In this document: positions 34,554 to 46,636 of the stretch, piece by piece
Layout: the number at the start of each line of letters is the position of its first letter
Position numbering within the stretch: the first letter of the stretch is position 1
Assembly: GCA_015680685.1 (NCBI GenBank)
Contig: MNCI01000189.1
Span: 152,865-216,864, forward strand
Direction: 5' to 3'
Length of the DNA: 64,000 nucleotides
DNA from: Gnetum montanum
Lineage: Eukaryota > Streptophyta > Gnetopsida > Gnetales > Gnetaceae
The notes under the pieces: generated by a model
Told to the model about the DNA's origin: nothing
What the model saw: the letters and a program-made list of their open reading frames with translations, nothing else
The model's database searches: none
Translations under genes and position numbers: made by a program

Positions 34554-36135
34554 TGTAACGATGGAAAATGTCGGCAGTTGGAAAATACCAAATAAAATCT
34601 CGTGAACATAGTTTTAACCACGGATCCGTACGAGGGCTGTGCTGGAAAAACGAATCCACGGTGCCCTGAACGGTCTTGTCGATCAGACAGGAACTTACTA
34701 AATCAGTAAACCGATGGAGATTGTGAATATTTCGTGGATTGATCTAATTCGACGGGTCACAAAATGAGAGAGAAACGATGCAGATGAATTATAATGATGA
34801 TAACGCTAACACGATAAAAGGAATCAGACACAAGGAAAATGCGTGATTGCAAGATCTATGGTTTGACCCAGAAAAATGAGTATTTTGTATATTCCGGTTA
34901 CACTGGGGAGACCCCGAATTGTTTTGTATGAAGCAAACACAAAGTAACAAGAAAACTGTCTAAGCAGAAATGTAGAATGGGGCCGATCTACCTCGTAGGC
35001 CAGAGATGGGATGCAAGGAAGGTCAAATTCTGACGTCTATTGATCAACTACTTCTGACCAATAGAAACTCACAAACCACACCAAATGATCTTTTGATCTC
35101 TGGTCTACTCCTTTCGCCTTAGGTAGTCTTTGCTCGAAGCTGCCGACGATCACCAATGGAGAAAGTTGTGTCTTCGCCAAAGGGGGAATCGCTCCTGCTA
35201 TCAATGCTTAAGCAAAAAAAAACTCTCTGTTTCTGCTAGAAGGCAATGTTGCCAAAAATTACTAAGATGCTGCTCTCTCTGTTTTTTTTTTTGCCTTCTC
35301 TCTGTTTGTTCTCCCTTTTTTTTTTCTGTTTGCTGCTAACTGAAGTATTTATAGGTTTGACGACGTGTGGAGAAGGTCTGGGCATGTTTCAAACTTTTTG
35401 AAACGCCGTTGACCTAACCAACTTCATGTTGAATTTTGTGATTACGCACAATACGCTCATTTGCATACTGTGCGTGTGAGTAACAACTGTGCGTCAGATA
35501 TGTTTCAGCTGACTTTGGGCTATATTACGCTCATTCGTAGCGCATCGCATTCAAGAGCGTAACAAAGCATGAAGATAATAGATTCAAGCTGCTTTACGCT
35601 CATTTACACCGCCGTGCGTAGTGAAGTGTAAGCAATGATTATTTTGACGATGACTTACGCTGACACACGCTGCATTGCATAACAAGCGTAAGGCGGCTAA
35701 TATGTAAAAAAGAAATGTGTCGGTCTACTGTGTGTCTTTGGTCTCTCTCTGACTTTTTCGATGCTCATTACGCTTCCATGCCTAATAGAGTGTAAACTCG
35801 GCCTTGGACAAAAGACTTAGCCAAAATATATGAGAAGTCGCATATTACGCTACTTAAGCCTTTAGGCTTCACCAAATCCACTGAAGTAAACTACCTTCTA
35901 ATGTTAGACTACGTTACGCTGAGCGTCATTACACCACATTGCATACTATAGCGTAAAGACGGAAAACATAGTAAGATAAGAAATCTACGAAGAAAAAAGC
36001 AAAATCTTGATGCCGCGCGCCTCCTTGCCTTGCCCTATCTTGTTCTTCTTTCTGGCATTCTGTCATGTACTCTTGCCCAAATCACGAATCACGAATCTTT
36101 GCCTGAGGCCGACTTGCAATTTTCACGGTGTTTCA
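34554..36135 (-). repeat. 5' LTR of element A
   Basis: tgtaacgatgg (34554) to gtgtttCA (36135), both canonical ends present. The TATA box is at 35346-35353 and the U3 TTACGC/GCGTAA array at about 35440-35970. Differences from the 3' LTR in the first 120 bp are almost all transitions. Confidence 0.9.
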
Positions 36136-36140
36136 TTTGT

Positions 36141-37488
36141 TGTTATGGCTTGGAGTACATTGTTTTTGCAAATGATATTAACTTGACTATGGAAGAGGCA
36201 ATGCCTTCACTTCTTCAGTGAGAAGACTAGGGTGAGGTAGTGCTTTTCCACATTATTGTATTTCACCTCATGGGCTACTAATGTGTGGATCAAGTAATAA
36301 ACCTGAACCTCTATGCCATGAGCTTACTTTTGGCAAAGCAAAGAAGCCATGGACACATCAGAAGTGATGAGGTAGATGTAAAAAGGTTTATCTCCTTATG
36401 AGGGGTAAACCATAGGCAATTGTGCCAGCTCTTACTTAAGGTTTTCAAATGCTTGTTGGCACTGAGTGGTCCACTTGAACTGGGCTCCTTTCTTCAGTAG
36501 ATGTTGCATTGCCTATAGCTTGTTAGTTAACCTGGCAATAAACCTACGTATGAATTGTAACCTACCTTGCAACCTTCATACCTCTTCATAGCCTTAACCT
36601 ATGTCAGGGTCTATGCATATTCCTACTTTAGATACTACAAAGCCAAGCATCTGACCTACTCAAACATCAAAAACATACTTCTTGGGGTTTAACCTAAGCT
36701 TGTATTTTAGGCAGCATTTAAACATTAGTTCTAGATCATTTGCATGGCTATGGATCACTTTGGACTTAATGGCAATGTCATCGATGTACTAGTTGAGAAA
36801 AATAAGCATGTAGTCACTAAAGATGTACATCATTATGTGTTGATATGTTGCTCCTATGTTCTTGAGTCCAAAAGGCATCATGGTATAGCAAAACATACCC
36901 CAGGTGGTCATGAAGGTTGTGTTGAGTTGGTACTTAGGGTTGATCCCAATCTGGTTATAGCTTGAAAACCCATCTATGAAGGACAATAAGGCATGCCTGG
37001 CCGTGGTATCAATCAGTTGGTTGATATTGGGCAACAGGAAGTTTTCTTTAATGGTTACCTTGTTTAAGTCCCAAAATTTTATGCAAATGCATATACTTCT
37101 ATTTTTCTTAGGTACAACTATGATATTAGAGATCTAGCTTATAGTCAACAGCCCAAATGGAACTAGCTTTGTAAAGCTTGGTGATCTCGTCATGAACTGC
37201 CAACACCACCTCAAATCTAACCTTGCATACTTTTTGCTTAACTAGTTTGATGTAGGGATCAAGGATAATATTGTATTGGACTAGCTAAGGGTCTAGGCCT
37301 GGCATATCCTTGTATGACCATACAAAGACTTTGATATTATCATTAAGCACTTTAGCGATGTCTTGGACATGCTAGGGCTCTAGCGAGGAACTTAACTTCA
37401 ATGTTTTCACCTCACCATTTGGTGTTGCCATAAGGATCTCAATAAGGGGATCCTCTATGACATCCCCTGCCTCTAGATCAAAAGCCAT
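36141..37488 (-). pseudogene. Reverse transcriptase / RNase H of element B (5' part)
   Basis: Minus-strand reading from 37488 gives LEAGDVIEDPLIEIL (matches A LEAGDITKDPLNEVS), VFVWSYKDMPGLDP, then 37034-36789 with INQLIDTTARHALLSFIDGF, SSYNQIGINPKYQLNTTFMT and MPFGLKNIGATYQHIM. The active site keeps YIDDIAIKS, unlike the YVDN of A. Frameshifts and stops occur throughout. The sequence stops at the element A insertion (36140) and continues at 18603. The first 130 residues before RT match A, so they are part of the family protein. Confidence 0.8.
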
Positions 37489-38086
37489 TATGCGCTAGGG
37501 CATAGCCACTAGCGGCCATGACTAGCATTATGCGTCATTATCTCTCTTTCTACTTTTTTTGTTTTTCATTTCTTTTGGTTTTGTTGTGAGGTTAGGGATT
37601 TGGGGATTAGGATCCCGAGAATGGCACATCATGGCACAACTGTAGGGGATGTGGGGTTCTATGCTTTTTATGTCACAATGCTACCATGGGGGCCATGGCC
37701 ACCATTGCACACTACGGTGTAGCTATGATCAGTGCCATTATTTTTTATTTTTTTCTAGTTGTTGGGGTAGCAGTGGAGGTGCATCTTTCCATGACGGTAA
37801 GTCAAAGTGGGTTGCTAGTGAAATTCCATGGGAAGAATATGCTCTCCATGTGTTGAGAGTGTAGAATGCTCAGTGTTTGCTAAAATTCCTATCTTCTCAA
37901 GTGTTTGCCAAAATGTTTGTCCAATTACACTCTCCACAAAGCATAGCTGGGGTAGTCCCAAAGTTAGTCAAAATTTAGGCATTTTTGGACTACACTCTCC
38001 ATTAAGGTACTCCAAAGTTAGAAAAATTCTACCAAAATTTTGTTAACTATGCATGATGCTAAACTTGCAAAATGTGGAACTAAGCC
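37489..38086. other. Divergent intergenic region of element B, promoter-like
   Basis: Between pol (leftward) and the antisense gene (rightward). Positions 37840-38030 repeat motifs of the LTR U3 array (atgctctccatg, acactctccac, agcatagc). A strong TATA follows at 38087. Confidence 0.5.
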
Positions 38087-38095
38087 TATATAAAA
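38087..38095 (+). promoter_or_regulatory. TATA box of the antisense gene in B
   Basis: TATATAAAA on the plus strand, about 15 bp before the first possible ATG and about 190 bp before exon 2. It points away from pol and into the antisense gene, so the gene may have its own promoter. Confidence 0.5.
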
Positions 38096-38109
38096 CGTGC
38101 TATATCCCA

Positions 38110-41100
38110 ATGAGTACTAGGTGCAACGAATGAATTAAGCGACATCCTACACCTATGGGGCCCTACAGTGTATTGCCAAAATTGCATTTCTACTAGCTTA
38201 TGTTAATAATTTGTAATGTATGTATCAAAATTTTGCATCTATGCATGTATACTAACACTTTGCCTGTTGCTTGTTAATTGCAAGGTGTTATTGAAGCCCA
38301 TTTTGATAGTCGTTGAGCTCATAAGCATCCTATGTTACATGAGTCAACCTATCCCTAGCATGCCTACATAAAATATGTGAGTGGACCATTAGGTAGTGTG
38401 GTTTTAGCTACTAGCTCAAGAGTTCCTAGAATACCTATTACAGTAGTTCAGTATGGTCATGTAGTCACACTTGGTGGTGGAGGCTGCTAGCGCTATCACC
38501 AAGACGTTACTACCTAAGGCTAACCAGAGCATCCTGAAGTTCATCTCATATGAGTCCACTACTAATGTTGATAGGGTAGGCGGATAAAGTAGAGGTCCTA
38601 GGAGCACTTGGTAGCTATCCAGGGTATGGCACATAATAGCATTTTCTTGTTATAATAAGAACAACACCCTTTTTATCATGCTACAAGTGCATACCTTGTT
38701 TCAGAACCTACCTATAACCATCTAATGCGTTAGAGGGTAAGTATCTTTATGGCTTCTGTAGTGTTTTTCGCTACTTACTCATGTTAAAATACTAAGAACT
38801 CATCATTAATGTTAGGTTCAGAGGTGATGAGGAAGGCTTACATAGTGAAGCAAATACTCTAGCCTTCAGCCACACTACCCTGGAGATATTCTCATCATGC
38901 ACAAATGTTCAGGCAATCGTGATCAAGCAGGTGGTGTACAATCTGGAGGCCTACCCCTCCCGATACCTGAAGGCATACAAGCGATGCAAGATCCATGGTT
39001 GGTTGGATAAGGAGTGGGCTATTAGTGAGATTATCACTACGGAGGTGTTTGTAGCACCACCCCCATCTCGCACTCCATTTGTTCCATGTGTGTATCTATG
39101 TTTTGGCTCATGTGGTTGCTCATGTATGCCTTTTAGTTTGCATCATTTACATGATGCTAACATTGTCTTACTTTGTGTTGTAGTGGTGGTTCCCTCAGTC
39201 AAGATGACAATGATTACCATGGGTTACACAAATGCCACCCTCATCATGAAATATGGCAATGTAGAGGGTGTGCAACATTGGCTATGCCAAAAAGCACTAA
39301 ATGCACTAATGGCTCATCTCATGCATGCTAAGTTAATGGACCTATTCTTGGCCCTTAGCCCAAGTATCCCGATGGTCAAAATGATCACCATCATCGACTC
39401 CTTCAGTAGTGAAATTAGGCAGTTTATCACCCAAGTGTGCAACATGATAGTAGCATTAGACCTCAGCGAGGCCTTCTTTGCTGATCTCTTTGGCATCCGT
39501 GCTAATAGCCTAACCATTGTTGATAAGGCCAGTAGGGAGGTGCACCATAGAGAGAAGATCAAGGACTAGTTGAAGGCCACTCAATTTTACAAGGGTATAC
39601 TGATCAAAGATATGCTAGTGCTTGAGGTGCGAGAGCTCTACCCTTTATTCCACGCTCATGCATTTCCAAAGTTGCTTTTCCAAGAAATGATCCTAGGGGT
39701 GAAACCAGCACAAGTAATGAAGGAGATGCTGCTAGAGGGTATGAGGTTTAACTGGGCTACATACATAGGCACTGGTCTACATGCAGAGATTTCTAGGCTT
39801 TGATTCAATCTATAGGCGAGGTCCCATGTCCATTTCACATTCTTCATAGGATACCTGCAAAGGTTTGTAGAGCTTTTACTTATGCGAGATGATGGACTAT
39901 GGGTGGTGCAAGATCATGAGTAGCTATCCAAGCCATGGATCAAGCATATGTTCTCGACCACACGTATGCAAGACCCCCCAAAGGAGATCAATGAGTTGTT
40001 ATCAATAACAACCAACGATCCTGTGGCACTTGCATTACTCATGTGATAATGTAAGTGAGGGTCCTCTAGTTAGCACTAGGAATGTAAGAAAGGTGGATCG
40101 TTGTATAGTAGAGATGGTGGGGCCATTTAAGGCTAAGATCAATAGACCCTATCCTCAAGAGGAAGCTGCCCTTGAGATCAAAAAGCCAAGCAACAAAAGG
40201 ATCTATATCAAGCTTCAAAGTTTACATGTAAATGTTGTAGGATAGTACATGTAACTTCTTGGATGCCTTAGTTATATACATGTATATGTTTTTATTTTGT
40301 GCTATACTATTAATTAGCTAATGATGTGCTATGTGTGCTATATGTGTATATGTGTTAATTGCAAAAAAAAAAAAAGAGAGAGGGCTGCAAGAGTAGCAAC
40401 CAAGGCAGCAATAGAGGAAGCACCTCCTCAGACTGAGGATGAGGGTTATTTTCATAGTTTGTTCGATGGTACGCAACTAGGTGAGCCCCCCATACTCACA
40501 CCTGAAGGGCTTACTAGATAATCAAATTGTACTTCCATCTGTCTTCCCTTGTTTTATCTGGTATCTTTAGCTGTTAGGCCATATGTTAATTGCATCATTG
40601 TGTTACAACATCATATATTCCCACTAGTGATCCCACATCTACCTACCACATGAAGCCATGGGTAGATATGCCAAATAAATTCACCTTCATGGAAGCCATC
40701 ATTGAGGACATGGTGGACCGCTTGTGACAAGAAGACCTAGAGCTTGGTATGTATGCAATGTTTTCATCTTATGCTATCTTTCTTACTGCTTAAATGCCTA
40801 GTTTTCAACTAAGATTCATCAATTGTTGCATGCCTATAGGTTTGAAGCTACAGTGGGACCCAAGCAAGGTGACCAAGGTGGATGCTCTGCTTGACCTCCC
40901 CCTGATGTTGATCAAGTGCCTCGTCACATGTATCAGACATCAAACAAGTGTGTGCTTTCATGTGCAAAGGCATTGTGGATTTGCAAGCGCTCAAATGAGC
41001 ACCTATGGAAAAGCATGCATGAGCTGTAGGAGAGGGTGACTAGCTAAGATGAGAAGATCAAGGATCTTCAATCCAAATATGACTTCATAGTAGCTAGATC

Positions 41101-41784
41101 ATAGGGGATAGCCCCTAGTGAACCTCTGAGATCAAGTATGCCAGATATTAGATAACTCTAGATGGACTTTCTCTCCTAGAAGAATCAGGATTGGAATAAT
41201 TATACCACTCAGGTTTATCAGTGGGAATAGATGCAAAAGAACCATAAGCATACGTAAAAGCAAGAGTGTGATGTGTACCTATAATGGTAGAAGAAGGAGT
41301 CTATTGAATGCCATCGCCTTGAGATGTTTCTTGAGGCAACTAGTGGGAAGTAGGCATATGACTTGTTTGTGCAAAGTATAATCATGAGTGACTCTCCTAT
41401 GAGATAAATTGTCACCCCCTCCAAAGAGGTCCCTTTTACTACATTTTTCATGGAGCCACCTGCATGTACTATTGTGGACAAAGGCAAGACCCTCGTGGGT
41501 ATTTAGTTTGGCCAGAAGGACTGGATGTAACTTTCTAAAGTTGAGATCCTCCACTACTTAGAGGTTGGCCCTAGAAAGTCACCCCCAAAACTCATCAACG
41601 CAAGGCCCTTTCAGGTTGGTTATTTTTTATGCTTTTCATGTTTTAAGTTAGCTCATATAGTACATGTTTGCTTACTAATTCCACATTTTTTTAATGGTTG
41701 TGGCAAGTACCAGGCGATGCTACAAGCCCCAACAACGTAGTGGAGGAAGAAGAACTTTCACCCCTACCTAGCACCACTAGTTAA
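38110..41784 (+). pseudogene. Antisense multi-exon gene of element B
   Basis: Homologue of 25806-29887 in A, at the same place and in the same orientation. Best exons: 3 (38816-39087), 4 (39184-40229), 6 (about 40628-40746), 7 (40840-41614), 8 (about 41708-41784). Exon 3 is fully open for 90 codons (TLAFSHTTLEIFSSCTNVQ; KEWAISEIITTEV). The intron between exons 3 and 4 is 96 bp, phase 1, as in A (98 bp). Exon 6 keeps NKFTFMEAIIEDMVDRL (A: DKFTFMEGIVNDMIERL). Exon 7 keeps LKLQWDPSKVTK, where A has a stop for Trp. Stops in B fall elsewhere, for example TAG at 39567-39569 where A has Trp. Exons 1, 2 and 5 are uncertain. Confidence 0.7.
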
Positions 41785-41956
41785 GCATGATCAGATGTAT
41801 CCTCCATTGGGCTTTTCACTACATTTTTGCTATCTGATGCTATTCATGCAATGTATTAATATGCATATTACATTTGCTAAATGATTATTTACTATGTGTA
41901 AAATTTCATGCCTATGTGATAATTTCACTACATTTGCTATGAGTATGAAAATCTAG

Positions 41957-42200
41957 GCCATTGTGAGCCATGGGGAGTTTGTTAGTTCAAAGCCTTGACA
42001 AGCCCCATGCCAATTTAAGGTAATAGTAGGAGAGTTATTGTTAGTTTTTTGGCCATTTCAAGCCATGTGTTCCCAGTTAAAGACCATAGCAGGCTAGGGT
42101 GGTAGTTTGAGGGCATTCCAAGCCACATCGATGGGGATTAAGGGTAATAGTTTAAGGTTGTTTTGGGCTACAACGTTGCTAGTTTAAGGCCATGGCAGGC
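41957..42200. repeat. GGCC-type minisatellite in convergent spacer of element B
   Basis: About eight loose units of core agtttaaggccatggcaggc. It lies between the end of the antisense gene and protease, as in A (30084-30290). Confidence 0.75.
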
Positions 42201-42595
42201 TAGGTATTGCTATCTCTCTTTTTGTAATTTTGGCTTTTATGATTTTTGTGCATTTTGATGTTTTTTAAAGAGATAACTACAAAAGTGTAAACTAACAAGA
42301 AAGTGCATCAACAAACAAATGAATGCAAGAACCAAGCAAATAAATGCATAATCTAAGCAATTAAGCTAAATGCAAATAACATGCTACCATGCTAATCTAA
42401 TGCAACACAAATGCAACAAAAGTATAAAGTAGGGTACATGGCATGTAGAAGCAAATAATGGGTAGGCACCTAGCATGTTTTGGACTAAGGGGGTAGCTTA
42501 GTCATGTAATTGCTTCCTAACACTGTGTGGATTAAGGGGTACATAGGGCTTGGATTGTACTATCCATTATTCTCCTTAACCCTCACTTACTATTT

Positions 42596-43584
42596 TAAAG
42601 GGTAGCTCTACCCAAAGGCCATCCTTAGGAAAGTCCATGGCTTCTGTTGCTTCTTCAGGTGCATTAGCCTCATGCATTTTGTTGTCTACCATAGGCACAC
42701 CATCAAGAAATTCAACATCTAATCCTTGCTCCATATGAAATTGTTGATGGCCAGAGGAACAACATTATCACCATGGATAATAACTTCACCACCTTTGTAT
42801 AGAAGGTGGATCTCCTAATGAGTTAGAGAGCAGATGGGCCATAACTAGGCTAGCCAAGGCCTACCTAGTATCAAGTTAAAGACCAACATCTCCTCTATGA
42901 TGATAAATTTGGCAGTGGTGGGGAATTGCTCCTCTACTATGAAATCTATGATGAACATGCCCCTAACAATGACACATGACCCATTGAAGTATTTCAGACA
43001 CATGGTTTTCATTGGCTTGACCTAGTCTGTGAGGCCTATCTTGTTGACAATGGTGTATGGTATAATTTTTGTTGCATCTCCATTGTCAATGTGCACCCTA
43101 CAAATCTTGCATTGCCTAACGCATATGGCAATAAACATTAGAGTTGTTATGACCTCACCCTTCTTAGGATTGACCTTAATTACCTCATCACGAAATGCTA
43201 GGGACTTGGAACTCAATTCTTGGGGAGTAGGAGGTAACATCACTACATGGATGGAGTTCTCATCAATAAGGATGTCCTCTGTGATAGGAATGGAGGTCAA
43301 CATCCATACCAGTGCTTCATGGTGGGCAGATGTCATCATTATTAGGTCATACAAGCTCAATGTTGTATTTTTTTCTTTTTCTTGACCACTTGCTTGACTT
43401 GGGCCAATGCATCCCTGAAGTCATTTCCATTGGCTATGTTTTTTTTGGCTTTGACTTCCTTCATGCATCCTAAGAGATGAAATTCTTGTGGAGGTAACTT
43501 GGGCTTTGTTGGCTTGGCCTGCGCAAGGGCCTCAATGCTTGGTTGTGATTTGCTGGTTGTGCCCTCCTTAGTTGTTTTGGCCAT
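42596..43584 (-). pseudogene. Protease region of element B
   Basis: ORF 43360-43022 has LYDLIMMTSAHHEALVWMLT (A: LYDLLMTSREHREAMVRMLT), then FIAICVRQCKICRVHIDNGD and ATKIIPYTIVNKIG. The active site reads DNG, a known variant form, where A has DDG. The flap part and acidic tail extend to about 42596 with stops. Confidence 0.7.
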
Positions 43585-44606
43585 GGAGATTGTAGATATA
43601 GGGATTGGCTTTAGTAGACTAAGTGCTCTTTGGTCTTAACGTTGCCTAATCATTCTATCTATGAGATGCTCATTGCATCTCCTAGGTTGCCACCTAGAGG
43701 GTTTGCTGATTTCACCAGTAGGATTGGCCCTTGGATGGGAAGGGACCAATGCATTGGCTACTATTGAGCTTTGGACAAGTGAAGGGTTAGCACATTGTGG
43801 TACCTTGACAATGAAGGGTAGCTAAATATTGTTGTTACGACATGCTATTGGACCCAATGAAACAAGCGAGATGTAGGATGCCTAAGTCATTTGGGGCCTA
43901 GAGATGGACCCTACATGAACATATGGCTGAGTTGGCATGATTGCTACTAGCAAAGATGGCTAGGTAGGTTGAGATGATGCCATGAAGGGCAAGTTGAAGG
44001 AATTTTTTGCATCATAATGCATGTATTACGTCTGATGGGTTGCCACTATAGGTGTAGATCTAAGCCTAACGGAGTGGGAAGGTGATGCCAATGTTATGAC
44101 TGTCTTGGCAAGGATGGATGAACTAAACTGAGGAGGGGCTATACTAGGGATTTCTTGTTGGAAGATGATGGGAAAGGGGGCCTTGTATTCAAGGAAAACT
44201 TTAAACTTGTCTAATTCCTTCTATAAGGCTTCCTCATAATCAATTCCCACATCATGCTTACCTGCTCGAATGAGCTAGGATAATAGTCGATGGTGGGACT
44301 CTCTGAGTGGGATGATGTTGAATGAGGAAGGGATATACCCCATCCATCCTAGTGGATTAGTTCAAAGTCTTGTTTTACCTCCATGTCAAGGTGATCTATA
44401 GGTAACTCTACTTAGACCTTTGCACATATGAAGTTGTATTGCCTATTGCTAAGCACGGCATACTCTAGGTCTTGGCTACATAGCCTAAGGGATTACCTTG
44501 GCCTAGCCATCACAAGATTCATAAGGTTGTCAATCCTAGTCTCTTGTTGGATAAGCAAGACATCAAGTTCATTTAAAACTAACACTAGAGGTTGATTCGA
44601 GTTCAT
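43585..44606 (-). pseudogene. gag of element B, shortened
   Basis: The ATG at 44606 starts MNSNQPLVLVLNELDVLLIQ. Soon after, RQYNFICAKV and EVKQDFELIH match the start of gag in A. The region from there to protease is only about 1 kb against 2.7 kb in A, and I cannot find the capsid core (LTGKALDWYRAL in A). B therefore seems to have an internal gag deletion, so it would have needed capsid from another copy. Confidence 0.55.
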
Positions 44607-44994
44607 GGTTGCAAATCAAGTTGTAAAGGGAAACTATGGAGGTTGCTAGCTATAAAACATAGTGGACCAAGCTGAAACTAACTTTGTTTCAGTTGATACC
44701 ACTAACTATGCTCTCCACTATAGAAATTTGACTATGCTCTCCACTATGAAGAGCTGACTACACTCTCCACGATATAGAGCTAACTACATTTTTTATGCTA
44801 GAAATGACTATGCTCCAACTGAGGACAATAGGAACTTAGCAAAATAGTGGAGAGAAGTGTGATTTGGGCTTGCTATGAGGGGTCCCAAGAGGATCAACTA
44901 TAGGGTCCCATCTACACCAATGGATCAGTGAACAACTACGATGAAAAGAGCTCACAAAACAACCTCAATAGAATTTGAAAAAGGAGGTTAGGTC

Positions 44995-45014
44995 CTCCTT
45001 CTAGCGCTAGAAAC
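44995..45014 (-). promoter_or_regulatory. Primer-binding site of element B
   Basis: GTTTCTAGCGCTAGAAGGAG on the minus strand, adjacent to the 5' LTR, one transition from the A site in the shared part. Confidence 0.65.
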
Positions 45015-46636
45015 TATAAAAATCAAAAACATCAGTGGCTAGAACATCAAGGTCCATTGGTGCACAACCTAATCCCAAATCTGGATGAGGACCTACTGGA
45101 AGTGGAGATAGGGCACCTTGAATGGTCTTGTTGATCAAATAAGGACTTACCAGATGCAACCAGGGAGTGGGATGGTTAGCTACAATGCTGATGTGAGATA
45201 AAGTTTAAGTGTGCAAGTGATGTTAATAGTGTTAACAATGTTAGAGAGGTCAAGTGTAGTTAATATTTTCAATGAAAATGAAGGTGCCAACAGGCAAAGA
45301 CTACCATCCAAACATGGTTTTAGGCATAGCTATGTGGTGAAATATGAAAAATGCAAATAAAATGTGAACAATGTAAAGAAAAAGAGAGAGAAGAAAAGAA
45401 CACCACCCCAAATGAGGTTGAGCATAGTTATCACCAAAAGGGATTATAAGTTACATGATGTACAACAAGTGCAGTGGATAGTGTAGTCATAGTCTTGAGG
45501 GTGTCTGGCTATGAATACTAGCATTTCACTAAGATGTTCACATTTGCTGGGTTGGTTGCCATGGTGTACCATTGCTTGTAGTGTTCTAGTGGATTGCGAT
45601 GGGTTGTGGTGGTCTGCAACTTTGCCTCTCTCTAGTTCACAAAAATGCCTTTGGTTTGTCAACTCTTTGATTTCCAACCCAAATTTTCCAACCCTAAAAA
45701 TATTTAGAGTGAGGGTATTTATAGGCCTAGGGTTAGTGCAAAATGTGGGATGGCTACCATGTGGTAGAGGGAACGATTGGGACTATGCTATCACCCAATT
45801 ATGCTCTCCACTGAGATAAGTGGTGATGTACTTTACTATGCTCTGTTAAGCTTTGTGAAACTACAAGATTGTGACTATGCTGCCAACTACACATGTATGT
45901 GTCGAGAAGACTGTAAGGTACTTGAAAAATGCAACTTGGAGACTATGCTTCAGTACTATGCTCTCCATGCTCTTACGTGGGGTCGAGCATAGTTACAATT
46001 TTAGGGCCAAATGGGGTATAAAAAAGAAGCATTTTTGCTAACTACACTTGTTGAAGATGAGTTGGAGCTAAGCTGAGTACCAGTGCTATGTTGTGGAGAC
46101 TGCTGGAAACTATTCTTGCTAACTACACTTGACTACACTCTAGAATGGAGGAGAGCATAGTCTAACATTTTAAAAAATTCTGCAAAAATTAGGCCTTCAT
46201 GTTGACTATGCTCTCCACTGGAAGCTGACTACACTCTAGGAATAGTGGAGAGCATAGTTCTAGTGCTGAGGGAGTTTGAGAAAAATGAGTTTCCTATAGA
46301 CTATGCTCCCCATGGAAGGTTGATTGAGCTCTAAATTGGGGGTGATCATAGTCCTGGGACTTGTCGAACTTTTGAAAACCTACCCTTTTGTTGACTACGC
46401 TCTCCACTAGAGGCTAACTATGCTCTAGGGCAGTGAAGAGCATAGTCCTAGCACCTAGAAAAATTTGTAGCAATTGGCTTTGTGCTAACACTTAGAAACA
46501 ATTGCAAAACTGACCTTCATGTTGACTATGCTCTACATGAGAGGTTGACTATGCTCTGGGGTAGTGGAGAGCATAGTCTCAGCACTTAGAAAAATTTGTA
46601 GTTAGGATGTCATAGTCTGGATTTAGTAGTGTTTCA
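45015..46636 (-). repeat. 5' LTR of element B
   Basis: Left end tataaaaatc (TG changed to TA) at 45015, right end gtgtttCA at 46636. TATA box 45716-45723. The U3 inverted-motif array spans about 46030-46600 (gactatgctctccac and gtggagagcatagtc). It differs from the 3' LTR at many more sites than the two LTRs of A differ from each other, as expected for the older host. Confidence 0.85.

Larger units (their letters stand above)
18609..36135 (-). mobile_element. Tat-type Ty3/gypsy element A (17.5 kb) with antisense spliced gene
   Basis: LTRs of 1582 bp (34554-36135, 5') and 1588 bp (18609-20196, 3') flank, in minus-strand order: primer-binding site, gag, protease, a 5.1-kb region holding an eight-exon gene on the opposite strand, RT/RNase H, archaeal-type RNase H, integrase, a minisatellite and a polypurine tract. 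The second RNase H and the gag knuckle type place it on the Tat/Ogre/Retand side of Ty3/gypsy. It inserted into the RNase H region of element B. The two LTRs differ mostly by transitions, so A is the youngest large element here, yet it has many nonsense codons and a changed RT active site. Confidence 0.9.
13705..46636 (-). mobile_element. Tat-type Ty3/gypsy element B with antisense gene, split by element A
   Basis: LTRs at 45015-46636 (5') and 13705-15359 (3') flank gag-protease (44606 down to about 42596), an antisense spliced gene (38110-41784, plus strand), RT/RNase H (37488-36141 plus the continuation at 18603), an archaeal-type RNase H, integrase, and a minisatellite. The flanking pentamers catct (13700-13704) and cttct (46637-46641) match at 4 of 5 positions and fit a target-site duplication. 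Removing element A leaves about 15.4 kb. B landed inside the extra ORF of C and was later hit by A, so the order of insertion is C, then B, then A. Confidence 0.85.
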
